Shown here: piece after piece, positions 17,190 to 25,857 of the stretch
Numbering within the stretch: position 1 is the stretch's first letter
Layout: every line of letters starts with the position of its first letter
Origin: Nocardioides seonyuensis
GTDB taxonomy: Bacteria > Actinomycetota > Actinomycetes > Propionibacteriales > Nocardioidaceae
Assembly (NCBI RefSeq): GCF_004683965.1
Contig: NZ_CP038436.1
Location: forward strand, 1,054,001 to 1,118,000
Length of the DNA: 64,000 bases
Direction: 5' to 3'
Program-made: the position numbers and the translations under genes
The notes under the pieces: generated by a model
The model's input: only the letters and a program-made list of their open reading frames with translations
Databases searched by the model: none
What the model was told of the DNA's origin: nothing

Positions 17190-17882
17190 CTAGGGGGTGC
17201 TGAGGCGCATCCACCCCTCCGCGATCGCGGTGGGCGCCATGCCGGCAGCCCGGATGGACCCGAGCAGGAAGTCTCGGTCGGTCACCCACTCGACCCGTTG
17301 GTGCTGGGCCTGCTGGACGACGTCGCCGCGTCGGTCCGTGAGGGTGTACTCGTCCACCACGGTCCGCTCGCCCCGACCGGAGTTCTCGGCCGTGGACCAG
17401 TGTGAGCAGGTGAAGTCGCCGATGCGTCGCTCCGCCACCAGCCGGCGGGGCTCGCTGGCGTCGGTCTCGGCGCCGAAGCAGTCGTCGATGATCGTGGAGC
17501 CGTCGTAGCCCATGCGCCGCGACAGCCTCATCAGCACGGCGCCCCGTGCGTCGGGCGGCGTGCGGCACAGCAGGTGGCGGGCGACCACCAAGTCGAACGT
17601 GCCGAGGAAGTCGACCTCGAAGATGCTCAACGGCAGGACCGAGACCCTGGCCTGCAGCTCCGGGGCGCCCGCGAGACGCCACGCGAGCGCGCTCCGGGCC
17701 GGGTCGTCGGGCTCGAGGGCCACCACGGTGGCCTGCGGGAAGGCCTCGGCGATGCGCAGGGTGCCGAGCCCGGGACCCGCACCCACCTCGAGCACCCGCG
17801 CAGGAGCCGGCCGCACGGCCTCGAGGGGGTACGTCGCCTCGTCCACGCCGAGGTAGGCCTCGGCCTCGCTGGGGGTGATCAT
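17190..17882 (-). CDS. Class I SAM-dependent methyltransferase
   Basis: A 230-residue protein with the SAM motif I Val-Leu-Glu-Val-Gly-Ala-Gly-Pro-Gly (about 29-37), an acidic motif II (Val-Ala-Leu-Glu-Pro-Asp) and a Phe-Asp-Leu-Val-Val-Ala motif near 97. The substrate is not evident. Its ATG overlaps the glutaredoxin stop, making it the last gene of the acyl-CoA ligase-glutaredoxin-methyltransferase set. It lies about 70 bases upstream of the rex promoter, on the same strand. Confidence 0.75.
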   Translation of the reverse strand: MITPSEAEAYLGVDEATYPLEAVRPAPARVLEVGAGPGLGTLRIAEAFPQATVVALEPDDPARSALAWRLAGAPELQARVSVLPLSIFEVDFLGTFDLVVARHLLCRTPPDARGAVLMRLSRRMGYDGSTIIDDCFGAETDASEPRRLVAERRIGDFTCSHWSTAENSGRGERTVVDEYTLTDRRGDVVQQAQHQRVEWVTDRDFLLGSIRAAGMAPTAIAEGWMRLSTP

Positions 17883-18118
17883 CTGCGCAGCGCCTCCTTG
17901 AGTCTCGTCTCGTCCACGCGCCAGAAGTCGTGCTGCCTGCCGTCGACGAACGTCACCGGGATCTCCTCGCCGAAGCGGTCGATCAGGTCCTCGTCAGCGT
18001 CGATGTCGACCTCGACGAACGACTCCCCCGTCTCGGCGCACACGCGCTCGATCACGGTGCGGGCGTCGTCGCACAGGTGACAGCCCGGTCGCGAGTAGAG
18101 CGTGATCCTGGAGGTCAT
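17879..18118 (-). CDS. Glutaredoxin-family thiol protein
   Basis: About 79 residues with the redox pair Gly-Cys-His-Leu-Cys (about 10-14) and a Val-Thr-Phe-Val-Asp-Gly segment instead of the usual cis-Pro loop. It matches the short DUF836/glutaredoxin-like group (compare Rv0508, also beside the hem genes in M. tuberculosis). ATG 18118 (Met-Thr-Ser-Arg) is preferred to 18139, which would overlap the preceding gene. Partner unknown. Confidence 0.8.
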   Translation of the reverse strand: MTSRITLYSRPGCHLCDDARTVIERVCAETGESFVEVDIDADEDLIDRFGEEIPVTFVDGRQHDFWRVDETRLKEALRR

Positions 18119-18122
18119 CGGC

Positions 18123-19691
18123 TCACTCGAGGAGCCCAAGGTGACGGCGCCGCTCCATGCCGCGCAGCCGGCCCTTCTGCACCTTGCCCGTCACCGTGAC
18201 GGGCAGCTCGTCGACGACCTCGATGCGCGTGGGCCGCTTGAACCGCGCGAGCCGCGTGCTGATGTGCTCCTCGACGGCCTCGACTACTGCGGCGGGGTCG
18301 AGGGAGTCCGAGACGACGTAGGCCACCACCGCCTCGCCCGTCATCTCGTCCGGCACGCCGATCACCGCAGCCTCCTCGACCCCGTCGACCTCACGGAGGA
18401 CGTCCTCGACCTCGGTGGGGTAGACGTTGAAGCCGCTGACGATGACCAGCTCCTTGACCCGGTCGACCAGGAACAGGTCGCCGCCGGCGTCGAGGAACCC
18501 GACGTCCCCCGTCGACCACCAGCCTTCCGCGTCGGGACCGTCGGCGCCGTCGGGCCAGTAGCCGCTGAAGAGGTTGTCGCCGCGGACCTGGATCCGGCCG
18601 GGGTCCTCGTCGGTGATGACCGCACCCGACTCGTCGACCAGCCTCAGCTCGACACCGGGAAGGGCCGCCCCGACCGACGCGAGCAGCTTGTCGTCCTCAC
18701 TCGGCGCGGACCGGCTGCACAGCGTGCTGGTGACCACGGGTGAGGCCTCTGTCAGGCCGTAGCCCTGGTGGACCGGGATCCCGGTGATGTCGGTGAAGGA
18801 ACGGATCACCTCGGCCGCCAGCGGGGCCGATCCCGAGAGCACCAGCCGCACGGGACCGAGGCGCTCCTTGAGGTGCTCGTCGGGGAGCCAGTGGGCGAAG
18901 ACCGGCGGCGCCAGGGGGAGCACGCTGCACGCCTCGTCATCGATCAGGTCGAGCGCCGCCTGCGGGTCCCAGCGGTCGACCAGGAGCAGTCGGGCGCGGT
19001 GGCGGAGGACCCCTCCGAGGACCGCGTTGAGGCCGTAGACGTGGAAGAGGGGCAGTGCACCGAGAACGACGTCGTCGCCGTGCATCATCGGTGGCTCCAC
19101 CGATGCGACCTGCTCGATGTTGGCCAGCAGGGCCCGATGGCTGAGCATGGCTGCGCGGGGACGCCCGGACGTGCCGCTGGTGTAGAGCAGCGCCGCGAGC
19201 TTCTCCCCGTCGGGCAGTGGCGGCACCGCCCGGGCGACGTCGGCCAGCAGCGCCTCGAAGGCCAGCTCGTCCCCCTGCGTCGGGCCGTCCACGACGGCGA
19301 CCCTCGGGGCGTCCGCGCTCCCGAGGTCGGCGAGTGCGCGTCGTACGACATCCGCTGCCGCGGCGTCCACGACGACGAGCCGGCTCCCCGAGTCGGCGAT
19401 CATGCGGGACAGCTCGTCGGACGTCGAGCGCGGATTGACCGGCACCGCGACGGCCTGGGCCCTCAGCACGCCGAGGTAGGTCGTGACGAACTCGATGCGA
19501 TTCCCCAAGACGATCATGACCCGGTGACCGGCGAGCAGCCCGAGGGCTCCCAGGCCGGTGGAGATGCGCGCGACCTGGTCCTCGAGCTCGGCCCAGGTCA
19601 GGGCCCGGCCGCTGCTCTCGACCAGGGCCCGGCGCTCGGGAACATCGAGCGCGGCCTCGGTCACGAGCACGGAGATGTCGGTCCGCTCCAT
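18123..19691 (-). CDS. AMP-binding acyl-CoA synthetase/ligase
   Basis: A 522-residue adenylate-forming enzyme that activates a carboxylic acid with ATP and loads it on CoA. The P-loop Tyr-Thr-Ser-Gly-Thr-Ser-Gly-Arg-Pro (about 157-165) is present, although the usual Lys after it is replaced by Arg-Ala. Also seen are the Gly-Tyr-Gly-Leu-Thr-Glu motif (near 293) and the C-terminal catalytic Lys in Val-Thr-Gly-Lys-Val-Gln. Substrate unknown, probably a fatty or aromatic acid. ATG 19691 has AAGGA upstream. Confidence 0.85.
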   Translation of the reverse strand: MERTDISVLVTEAALDVPERRALVESSGRALTWAELEDQVARISTGLGALGLLAGHRVMIVLGNRIEFVTTYLGVLRAQAVAVPVNPRSTSDELSRMIADSGSRLVVVDAAAADVVRRALADLGSADAPRVAVVDGPTQGDELAFEALLADVARAVPPLPDGEKLAALLYTSGTSGRPRAAMLSHRALLANIEQVASVEPPMMHGDDVVLGALPLFHVYGLNAVLGGVLRHRARLLLVDRWDPQAALDLIDDEACSVLPLAPPVFAHWLPDEHLKERLGPVRLVLSGSAPLAAEVIRSFTDITGIPVHQGYGLTEASPVVTSTLCSRSAPSEDDKLLASVGAALPGVELRLVDESGAVITDEDPGRIQVRGDNLFSGYWPDGADGPDAEGWWSTGDVGFLDAGGDLFLVDRVKELVIVSGFNVYPTEVEDVLREVDGVEEAAVIGVPDEMTGEAVVAYVVSDSLDPAAVVEAVEEHISTRLARFKRPTRIEVVDELPVTVTGKVQKGRLRGMERRRHLGLLE

Positions 19692-19756
19692 GTCGCGATC
19701 CTTCCACAGGCGCGCGCCGCGCACAGGCGAACCTGCCCACGCTCCCGCTCGCGCAC

Positions 19757-19762
19757 TACCCT
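19757..19762 (+). promoter_or_regulatory. Leaderless -10 candidate for the HAD-IB gene
   Basis: TACCCT ends 7 bases before GTG 19770. It decides the start among several upstream in-frame codons. Confidence 0.45.
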
Positions 19763-19769
19763 GAACCCC

Positions 19770-20657
19770 GTGACCCGTGCAGAGCGACCGAGACGGCTCA
19801 ACCTGCAGCAGCGTTCGGCCCTCGCGGGGGAGGCGGCCGCGGCCGCCGCTGAGGTCGAGACGGCGCTGAGCCAGCCCGCCGACCCCACGGCCGGGGCGTT
19901 CTTCGACGTCGACAACACCGTGATGCAGGGCGCGAGCATCTTCCACCTGGCCCGCGGGCTCTACCGCCGCAAGTTCTTCACCACGCGGGACATCCTCGGC
20001 GCCGCGTGGAAGCAGGCCTACTTCCGGGTGATCGGGGTGGAGGACCCCGAGCACGTCGCCGAGGCCCGCAACTCGGCGCTCTCCTTCATCGCCGGGCAGC
20101 ACGTCAGCGAGCTCGAGTCACTGGTCGAGGAGATCTTCGACGAGGGCATGGCCCACCGCATCTGGCCCGGCACCCGCGCGCTGGCCCAGATGCACCTCGA
20201 CGAGGGGCAGCGGGTGTGGCTCGTCACCGCCGCGCCCATCGAGATCGCCAGCATCATCGCCCGCCGGCTCGGGCTCACCGGAGCGCTGGGCACCGTCGCC
20301 GAGCACGAGAACGGCGTCTACACCGGCCGCCTCGTCGGCGACCTCCTCCACGGCCCCGCCAAGGCGGAGGCCGTGCGCGCCCTCGCCGAGCGCGAAGGGC
20401 TCGACCTGGACCGCTGCTCCGCCTACTCGGACTCGAGCAACGACCTGCCGATGCTCTCCCTGGTGGGCGACCCCTGCGCGATCAACCCGGACTCCCGGCT
20501 GCGGTCCTACGCGAAGGCCCACGGGTGGCGCATCCGCGACTACCGGACCGGTCGCAAGGCGGCACGCGCGGGCCTGGTCGCGGCGGCCGTCGCCGGGGCC
20601 GCATCGGGCGCGGTCGCGGCCGGGGCAGGCATCAGGGGGCACTACCGCCATTCCTGA
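19770..20657 (+). CDS. HAD-IB family phosphatase, SerB-like
   Basis: A 295-residue HAD hydrolase: motif I Phe-Phe-Asp-Val-Asp-Asn-Thr (about 48-54), motif II Val-Thr-Ala-Ala near 154, and motif III/IV in [10 protein letters not shown]. The C-terminal 35 residues are Ala/Gly-rich and hydrophobic, suggesting membrane contact. Resembles Rv0505c (SerB1); whether it acts on phosphoserine is not shown. Divergent from the acyl-CoA ligase. Confidence 0.85.
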   Translation: MTRAERPRRLNLQQRSALAGEAAAAAAEVETALSQPADPTAGAFFDVDNTVMQGASIFHLARGLYRRKFFTTRDILGAAWKQAYFRVIGVEDPEHVAEARNSALSFIAGQHVSELESLVEEIFDEGMAHRIWPGTRALAQMHLDEGQRVWLVTAAPIEIASIIARRLGLTGALGTVAEHENGVYTGRLVGDLLHGPAKAEAVRALAEREGLDLDRCSAYSDSSNDLPMLSLVGDPCAINPDSRLRSYAKAHGWRIRDYRTGRKAARAGLVAAAVAGAASGAVAAGAGIRGHYRHS

Positions 20658-20659
20658 CC

Positions 20660-20665
20660 TACTCT
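20660..20665 (+). promoter_or_regulatory. Leaderless -10 candidate for the BldN-like sigma gene
   Basis: TACTCT ends 7 bases before ATG 20673, just past the stop of the HAD gene. Confidence 0.45.
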
Positions 20666-20672
20666 GGTAGCC

Positions 20673-21407
20673 ATGGTGGGACGGACCAGGGTGGAGTGCG
20701 GGCTCGACGCGCTGCGCCGTGCCGTGGCGCAGGCCCTGGTCGGCCCCGACCTGGCCCTGATGACGGTCTCCTCCGGAGCCCCGGCGTCAGGATCTGGCCC
20801 CCGCGGCTCCTTCGGCGACCACGACCAGGCCGCGTCGTCGGAGGTCGACGCGGCCGAGCGCGAGCGACTCATCGCCCTGGTCGAGCTGGCGCGCGCCGGT
20901 GACAAGGAGGCCTTCGGGCTCCTCTACGACCACTACCAGCCGTCGGTCTACCGGTTCCTCTACTACCGCACCCGCTCGGCGACCCTGGCCGAGGACCTGA
21001 CGTCGGACACCTTCTTCCGCGCGCTGCGCAGCATGGACAGCTTCAGGTGGCAGGGCCGTGACTTCGGGGCGTGGCTGATGACCATCGCACGCAACCTCAC
21101 GACCGACCACTTCAAGGCAGGCCGCACCCGCCTGGAGATGACCACCGAGGACATGACGCCTCATGACGGCACCGAGGTGGGGCCCGAGGGCGCCGTCCTC
21201 GCCGGACTCACCAACGAGGTGCTGCTGCAGGCCCTCACCGAGCTGCCGACCGAGCAGCGCGACTGCCTGGTCATGCGGTTCCTCCAGGGCATGAGCATCG
21301 CCGAGACCGCCAAGGTGCTGCAGCGCAGCGACGGTGCCGTCAAGCAGCTGCAGCTGCGCGGGGTGCGCAACCTCGCCAAGCTGCTCCCCGAGGGGGTCCG
21401 CGACTGA
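20673..21407 (+). CDS. ECF RNA polymerase sigma factor, BldN-like
   Basis: 244 residues. Region 2 is seen from about residue 75 (Phe-Gly-Leu-Leu-Tyr-Asp-His-Tyr; Ala-Glu-Asp-Leu-Thr-Ser-Asp-Thr-Phe) and region 4 from about 185 (Leu-Pro-Thr-Glu-Gln-Arg-Asp-Cys-Leu; Ile-Ala-Glu-Thr-Ala-Lys-Val-Leu). About 65 residues precede region 2. Streptomyces BldN also has an N-terminal pro-sequence, so this factor may be made as a proform. The next gene encodes a probable membrane anti-sigma. Confidence 0.85.
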   Translation: MVGRTRVECGLDALRRAVAQALVGPDLALMTVSSGAPASGSGPRGSFGDHDQAASSEVDAAERERLIALVELARAGDKEAFGLLYDHYQPSVYRFLYYRTRSATLAEDLTSDTFFRALRSMDSFRWQGRDFGAWLMTIARNLTTDHFKAGRTRLEMTTEDMTPHDGTEVGPEGAVLAGLTNEVLLQALTELPTEQRDCLVMRFLQGMSIAETAKVLQRSDGAVKQLQLRGVRNLAKLLPEGVRD

Positions 21408-21495
21408 TGAGGGCCACTTGCCGCGTAACCCCACGAGGGGTCCGCTCGTTCCTCTTGGTGGGAGGACTCCACCCGCACCAGACAGGACGCTCGCG

Positions 21496-22782
21496 ATGAC
21501 ACCCGCCTTCTCGGCCCGACGGCGCGCCGACGATTTCGAGGCACTCGTCTCGAGGAGCGACCACACTCCCCTGACCGAGCGCGACGCCCGCGACTTCGCG
21601 GCCCTCCTGGCCGTCGTCGAGGACCTCCGGGCCGTCCCCGAGGTCACCGCCAGGCCTGAGTTCGTCGGCGACCTGCGTGAGCAGCTGATGGCAGCCGCCG
21701 ACACCGCGCTCGTCCCGGCCAGCGACCCCGCCCGGGATGCACGCGCGCCAACCCCGCTCCGGTCCCCCCGGCGCCAGCGCCGATTCTCGGTGCTGCTCGG
21801 CGGTGCCGCCCTGGTGGGCGCGACGGCCACGGTCGCCGTCGCCGCCCAGACCGCTCTGCCGGGCGAGTCGCTCTACCCGGTCAAGCGCGGCATCGAGTCT
21901 GCGCAGCTCCAGCTCGTCTCCGGTCCCGACCGCGGGCGCGCGCAGCTCGCCAACGCGGCCGACCGGCTCACCGAGCTCGAGGCCCTCTCGGCCGAGGACG
22001 ACGACGCCCGTATGGCGACGTTGGCAGCCGACACGCTCGAGTCGTTCACCGATCAGGCGGACGAGGGCGGCGAGCTCTTGCTCCAGGCCTACGCCGAGAC
22101 CGACGACCGCAACCTGGTCGAAGAGGTCCACGACTTCAACGTCTCGAGCATGAGTCGGCTGGGCGCGCTCGAGGAGGCGCTGCCCACCGACACCACCGAT
22201 GCACTGTCCGCAGCCGCTGAGGTGCTCCTCGATCTCGACGTGCGGGCCGCCAACGCCTGCCCGGTGTGCAGTGGCGGACTCTCGCAGGTGTCGTCCACCG
22301 ACGACCTCGGCCTCGGCGCCGTCCGCCCCACGAGGACCCTCCCGGGCACGACCGGAGTCGGTCAGGAGATCGACGGGATCGTGGTTCCTGAGCTCGTCGT
22401 ACCTCCCGTCGAGGAGCCGACCGACGGTGAGGCCCCCACTCTCCCCCTGCCCCTGAGCCCGACGCCCTCCCCGACCGGCACCAAGACGCCCGGTGAGGTC
22501 CTGGCCGGGACCACGGGCAAGGTCGAGGAGACGCTCAAGGGCACCGAGGAGACGCTGAAGGGGACCGGCGAGACCATCACTGACGGCACCACCGGCGCGG
22601 TCGAGGAGCTCACCAACGGCGTCACCGGCTCGGTCGGTGGTGTCGGCGAGGTCACCGAGGGAACCATCAACGACGTCACCAGGTGGCTCGACTACCTCAA
22701 CGGTGGAGGCCAGCCTTCAGGTGGCGGGCTCACCGAGGAGGTCCTGCCGGACACTTCCCTGCCGGACAGCCCGCTCCCCTGA
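21496..22782 (+). CDS. DUF5667 membrane protein, probable anti-sigma factor (RsbN-like)
   Basis: 428 residues: a charged N-terminal cytoplasmic part (about 1-95), one membrane helix (about 98-118) and an extracytoplasmic DUF5667 region (Pro-Gly-Glu-Ser-Leu-Tyr-Pro-Val-Lys-Arg near 131-140). A Pro/Thr linker and a degenerate Thr-Glu-Glu-Thr-Leu-Lys-Gly repeat follow. In Streptomyces the BldN anti-sigma RsbN is encoded just downstream in the same way, so a sigma/anti-sigma pair is inferred. Two close Cys (Cys-Pro-Val-Cys, about 253-256) lie outside the membrane. Confidence 0.8.
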   Translation: MTPAFSARRRADDFEALVSRSDHTPLTERDARDFAALLAVVEDLRAVPEVTARPEFVGDLREQLMAAADTALVPASDPARDARAPTPLRSPRRQRRFSVLLGGAALVGATATVAVAAQTALPGESLYPVKRGIESAQLQLVSGPDRGRAQLANAADRLTELEALSAEDDDARMATLAADTLESFTDQADEGGELLLQAYAETDDRNLVEEVHDFNVSSMSRLGALEEALPTDTTDALSAAAEVLLDLDVRAANACPVCSGGLSQVSSTDDLGLGAVRPTRTLPGTTGVGQEIDGIVVPELVVPPVEEPTDGEAPTLPLPLSPTPSPTGTKTPGEVLAGTTGKVEETLKGTEETLKGTGETITDGTTGAVEELTNGVTGSVGGVGEVTEGTINDVTRWLDYLNGGGQPSGGGLTEEVLPDTSLPDSPLP

Positions 22783-22855
22783 CTCGGGGTCGTCGTACCT
22801 CCCCGGCCGTCGTACCTCGGCTGCTACCGGCGCCGGCAGTTGTCCCCCGATGAAG

Positions 22856-22939
22856 TTCCACTCGTGCGAGTGGAAGTTCAGGCCTCCTGGCGCACCCTGA
22901 GCGTGGAGCTCCGATGAAATTCCACTCGTGCGAGTGGAA
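22856..22939. repeat. Duplicated 20-bp dyad
   Basis: TTCCACTCGTGCGAGTGGAA occurs at 22856-22875 and again at 22920-22939, each with perfect 9-bp arms and a TG centre. The flanks are also alike (CCGATGAA before, a CAGG or TCAGG after). They lie between two convergent genes (stops at 22782 and 22977), so they could end transcription from both sides, or be operators or mobile repeats. Confidence 0.75.
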
Positions 22940-22976
22940 ATGCAGGAGATGGATGGCAGGGCGGTAGCGCGAACCC

Positions 22977-24206
22977 TCAGCCGAAGACGCTCTCGCGCTG
23001 CCGCAGCAGGTCGTAGAGCGTGTGCTGGATGGTCTCGCGGACCTGGTCGGTGACGTTGAAGACCAGCATCGGGTCCTCGGCCTCCGCCGGGGTGTAGGCG
23101 TCGGTGCGGATCGGCTCTCCGAACTCCATGAGCCACTTCGAGGGGAGCGGGATCATCCCCAGGGGGCCGAGGAGCGGGAAGAACGGGGTGATCGGGAGGT
23201 AAGGGAGCCCGAGCAGTCGCGCGAGCGAGGGGACGTTGCCCACGAGCGGGTAGATCTCCTCGGCGCCGACGACGGACAGCGGCACGATCGGGACACCGGT
23301 CCGCAGCGCCGCCGACACGAACCCTCCCCGGCCGAACCGCTGCAGCTTGTAGCGCTCGCTGAAGGGCTTGCCGATCCCCTTGAACCCCTCGGGCCAGACT
23401 CCCACCAGCTCACCGCGGGAGAGCATGCGCTCGGCGTCCTCGGTGCACGCGAGGGTGGCGCCGCTCTTGCGGGCGAGTGAACTGACGAACGGGAGTCGGA
23501 ACACCAGGTCGGCACCGAGAGGACGCAGGAAGCGGTCGGCCCGGTCGTGCACGGCGAGCATCGTCATCAGGCCGTCGACGGGAACCGTGCCCGAGTGGTT
23601 GGACACCACGAGTGCGCCACCCTCCGCGGGGATGTTCTCGATGCCACGGACCTCGACGCGGAACCACTTCTCCGAGATGGGTCGCAGTGCGGCCATGAGG
23701 AAGCGGTCGGTGAGCTCTCGGTCGAAGCCGTACTCGTCGACCACGTAGTCGCCCTCGAGCCGGCGACGCCAGAAGGCCATGAGCTCGGCCAGCTTGCGCT
23801 CCCAGTCCTCGCCGAAGACCTCCAGGCCGGCCCCATGCAGGGCGGCGAGCCACTCGGTGACCGGGATGTCCCCCAGCGGGTGACGGTCGTGCGCGGTCGT
23901 GGACGAGGCTGCGGCTGCCCGGGGTCGGCCCGGCGTGGGTCCCTGGGCCTCGGACCTCGCCGGCATCGGCTTCTTGGGTGTCGACTTGCGTGCCGGCCTC
24001 TTCTCCGCCTTGTTCGGCGCGGCCTTCTTCGCCGCTGCCTTCTTGGCTGAGTTCGGGGCAGCTGCTGCCTTCTTCGCGCCTGACGAGGCGGCAGGCTTCA
24101 CTCGGTCGCCGGCGAGGTTGCGCGCGGCTGCGGAGGGGCGTGCTCGGCCGCTACCGCGGCCCGGGCGGCCACGGGTGCCGATCGGGATGACCTCGGCGTC
24201 AGACAC
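22977..24206 (-). CDS. Lysophospholipid acyltransferase-family protein with basic N-terminal tail
   Basis: About 409 residues. Residues from about 140 form a PlsC-like domain: Asn-His-Ser-Gly-Thr with a later Asp (the spacing differs from the common H-x4-D), Val-Trp-Pro-Glu-Gly-Phe-Lys-Gly and Ile-Val-Pro-Leu-Ser-Val. Likely role: acyl transfer to a glycerolipid at the membrane. The first ~105 residues are Lys/Ala/Pro-rich like a histone H1 tail, which is unusual for this enzyme. GTG 24206 overlaps the epimerase stop. Position equals Rv0502. Confidence 0.85.
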   Translation of the reverse strand: MSDAEVIPIGTRGRPGRGSGRARPSAAARNLAGDRVKPAASSGAKKAAAAPNSAKKAAAKKAAPNKAEKRPARKSTPKKPMPARSEAQGPTPGRPRAAAASSTTAHDRHPLGDIPVTEWLAALHGAGLEVFGEDWERKLAELMAFWRRRLEGDYVVDEYGFDRELTDRFLMAALRPISEKWFRVEVRGIENIPAEGGALVVSNHSGTVPVDGLMTMLAVHDRADRFLRPLGADLVFRLPFVSSLARKSGATLACTEDAERMLSRGELVGVWPEGFKGIGKPFSERYKLQRFGRGGFVSAALRTGVPIVPLSVVGAEEIYPLVGNVPSLARLLGLPYLPITPFFPLLGPLGMIPLPSKWLMEFGEPIRTDAYTPAEAEDPMLVFNVTDQVRETIQHTLYDLLRQRESVFG

Positions 24207-25209
24207 TCTGGCCTCCTGAGGTTGCGGGCTGTGGGCTCGGCTCGGGTGCCGGCACCGGTCCAGCGCCCATCGACCTGCAGAAGTCGGCGAACGCGCTGGC
24301 GGTCGTGAACCTCGGCTCGAACCCGAGCTCGGTGCGCATCCGCGTCGTGTCCACACCACGTCCGTAGGTCAGGAAGCTGAGCTGCTCGGGCGAGAAGTCG
24401 GACACACGAGCCTGCCTCAACGTCGACCCGAGGCGGCCCACGGCGAAGGAGGGCAGGGACGTCGACGGACGACCGAGGCGGCGTACGGCCTGGCTCAACG
24501 TCAGCACCCCGTCGCCGGCCACGTTGAAGGTGCCGGCGGGGCCGTTCACGGCGGCGCGGCGCAACACCTCGAGGAGGTCGTCCTCGTGGAGGAACTGCAG
24601 GCGCGGGTCGTAGCCGAGGACCCTCGGGATCACCGGGAGACGGAAGTAGCTGGTGATCGGGCTGACCACGTGGGGGCCGATCACGTTCGCCGCCCGGATC
24701 GTGGTGACCTCGACGTCGGGGCGGCGGCGGGCGAACCCGCGCACGTAGGCCTCCACCTCGAAGACGTCCTTGGCATAGCCCGAGGACGGCACCCGCTTGG
24801 GGCCCATGTCCTCGGTGAACATCGCGGGATCGCGGGGACCCGCGCCGTAGACGGTGGTGGTGGACTTCACGACCAGGCGCTCGAGACCGGGAGCCTTCTG
24901 GCAGGCCGCCAGGAGCTGCATCGTCCCGATGACGTTGAGCTCCTTCATGGTGCCGCGACCACCGGCGGAGCCAGGGGTCGCGATGACGCTCATGTGGACG
25001 ACGGTGTCGACGTCCTCCTTGGCGATGACCTTCGCGATCACGGGGTTGCGAATGTCTGCGCGGACGAACGAGACGTTGTCGATGTCGCCCCGCGGTGGGA
25101 CGACGTCGACGCCGATCACCCTGTCGATGGACGGGTCGCCGGCCGCGGCGCGCGCGAAGCGCCGGCCGATGTCACGGGAGATCCCCGTCACGAGCACGAC
25201 CCGTCCCAT
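24199..25209 (-). CDS. NAD-dependent epimerase/dehydratase (extended SDR)
   Basis: A 336-residue Rossmann protein with Val-Thr-Gly-Ile-Ser-Arg-Asp-Ile-Gly (7-15), a Ser-Thr-Thr-Thr-Val-Tyr region, and a catalytic Tyr-Ala-Lys-Asp in Ser-Ser-Gly-Tyr-Ala-Lys. Sugar-nucleotide epimerases have this fold, but the substrate is unknown. It corresponds to Rv0501 (galE2) in the conserved order bS22-epimerase-acyltransferase. The C-terminal tail is Pro/Ala-rich. Confidence 0.85.
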   Translation of the reverse strand: MGRVVLVTGISRDIGRRFARAAAGDPSIDRVIGVDVVPPRGDIDNVSFVRADIRNPVIAKVIAKEDVDTVVHMSVIATPGSAGGRGTMKELNVIGTMQLLAACQKAPGLERLVVKSTTTVYGAGPRDPAMFTEDMGPKRVPSSGYAKDVFEVEAYVRGFARRRPDVEVTTIRAANVIGPHVVSPITSYFRLPVIPRVLGYDPRLQFLHEDDLLEVLRRAAVNGPAGTFNVAGDGVLTLSQAVRRLGRPSTSLPSFAVGRLGSTLRQARVSDFSPEQLSFLTYGRGVDTTRMRTELGFEPRFTTASAFADFCRSMGAGPVPAPEPSPQPATSGGQSV

Positions 25210-25224
25210 GCGAAGGGGGCCTGA

Positions 25225-25326
25225 CTACTTGCCGAGCTTGCGGCGCTGGACGCGCGTCTTCTTGAGCAGCTTGCGGTGCTTCTTCTTCGCCATGCGCTTG
25301 CGGCGCTTCTTGATGACAGAACCCAC
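25225..25326 (-). CDS. bS22-type (AURKAIP1/COX24 domain) small ribosome-associated protein
   Basis: A 33-residue, extremely basic protein (Lys/Arg about 60%) starting at GTG: [12 protein letters not shown] and ending Arg-Arg-Lys-Leu-Gly-Lys. It matches the M. tuberculosis Rv0500B family almost residue for residue from memory. In mycobacteria this protein was found in the ribosome near the decoding centre and named bS22. It is easily missed because of its size. Confidence 0.9.
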   Translation of the reverse strand: MGSVIKKRRKRMAKKKHRKLLKKTRVQRRKLGK

Positions 25327-25469
25327 GAAATGACCCTCTAGTTCGGTGGAGTACGTGCGGCACGCCCGGCCGGTGGCCGTGCGTGACGTGCCGAAGACTC
25401 CTCGACACGACTACGACAGCCTATCGGCCCGACGGGATCGCGTGGAATCGAGTCCGCGGGGGTCGAGAA

Positions 25470-25676
25470 TCAGCCCGCGTTGTAGAAGCTGTTCCGGAGG
25501 TACTCGTTGACGTCGTCCTCGGTGACCCGGAAGGAGCGACCGACGCGCACGGCGGGGAGGTCACCACCGTGGACGAGGCGGTAGACGGTCATCTTGGAGA
25601 CCCGCATCTTCGCTGCGACTTCCGCGATCGTCAGGAACTGGGAGTCGGAGACATCACCGGGGGTGTTCGCAGCCAT
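25470..25676 (-). CDS. Excisionase-family helix-turn-helix protein
   Basis: A 68-residue protein made of one MerR/excisionase-type winged HTH: Leu-Thr-Ile-Ala-Glu-Val-Ala-Ala-Lys-Met-Arg-Val-Ser and Tyr-Arg-Leu-Val-His-Gly, then Gly-Arg-Ser-Phe-Arg-Val. It closely resembles Rv0500A. Despite the family name it sits in a conserved housekeeping order and is not evidence of a phage. ATG 25676 has AGAAGGAT upstream. Confidence 0.88.
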   Translation of the reverse strand: MAANTPGDVSDSQFLTIAEVAAKMRVSKMTVYRLVHGGDLPAVRVGRSFRVTEDDVNEYLRNSFYNAG

Positions 25677-25857
25677 GATCTTGCACCGATCCTTCTCGTG
25701 GCACGGCGCCGGCTTCCCCGCCGGCGTCACAGGCGCGCCACTTGTCGTGAGAATAGGGCTAGCGTGACCTGTGGGGAAGAGGAAAACTAGAGAAACTTGT
25801 GGGACTCGCGGCGTGTCGCGTTGAATTTTACTTGGGTCCCGTCGCGCTGGAGCGTGC

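Noticed and set aside
25470..25676. Excisionase as a sign of a prophage or integrative element
   Set aside because: No integrase, att repeats or phage genes nearby; the gene is in the conserved Rv0500A position.
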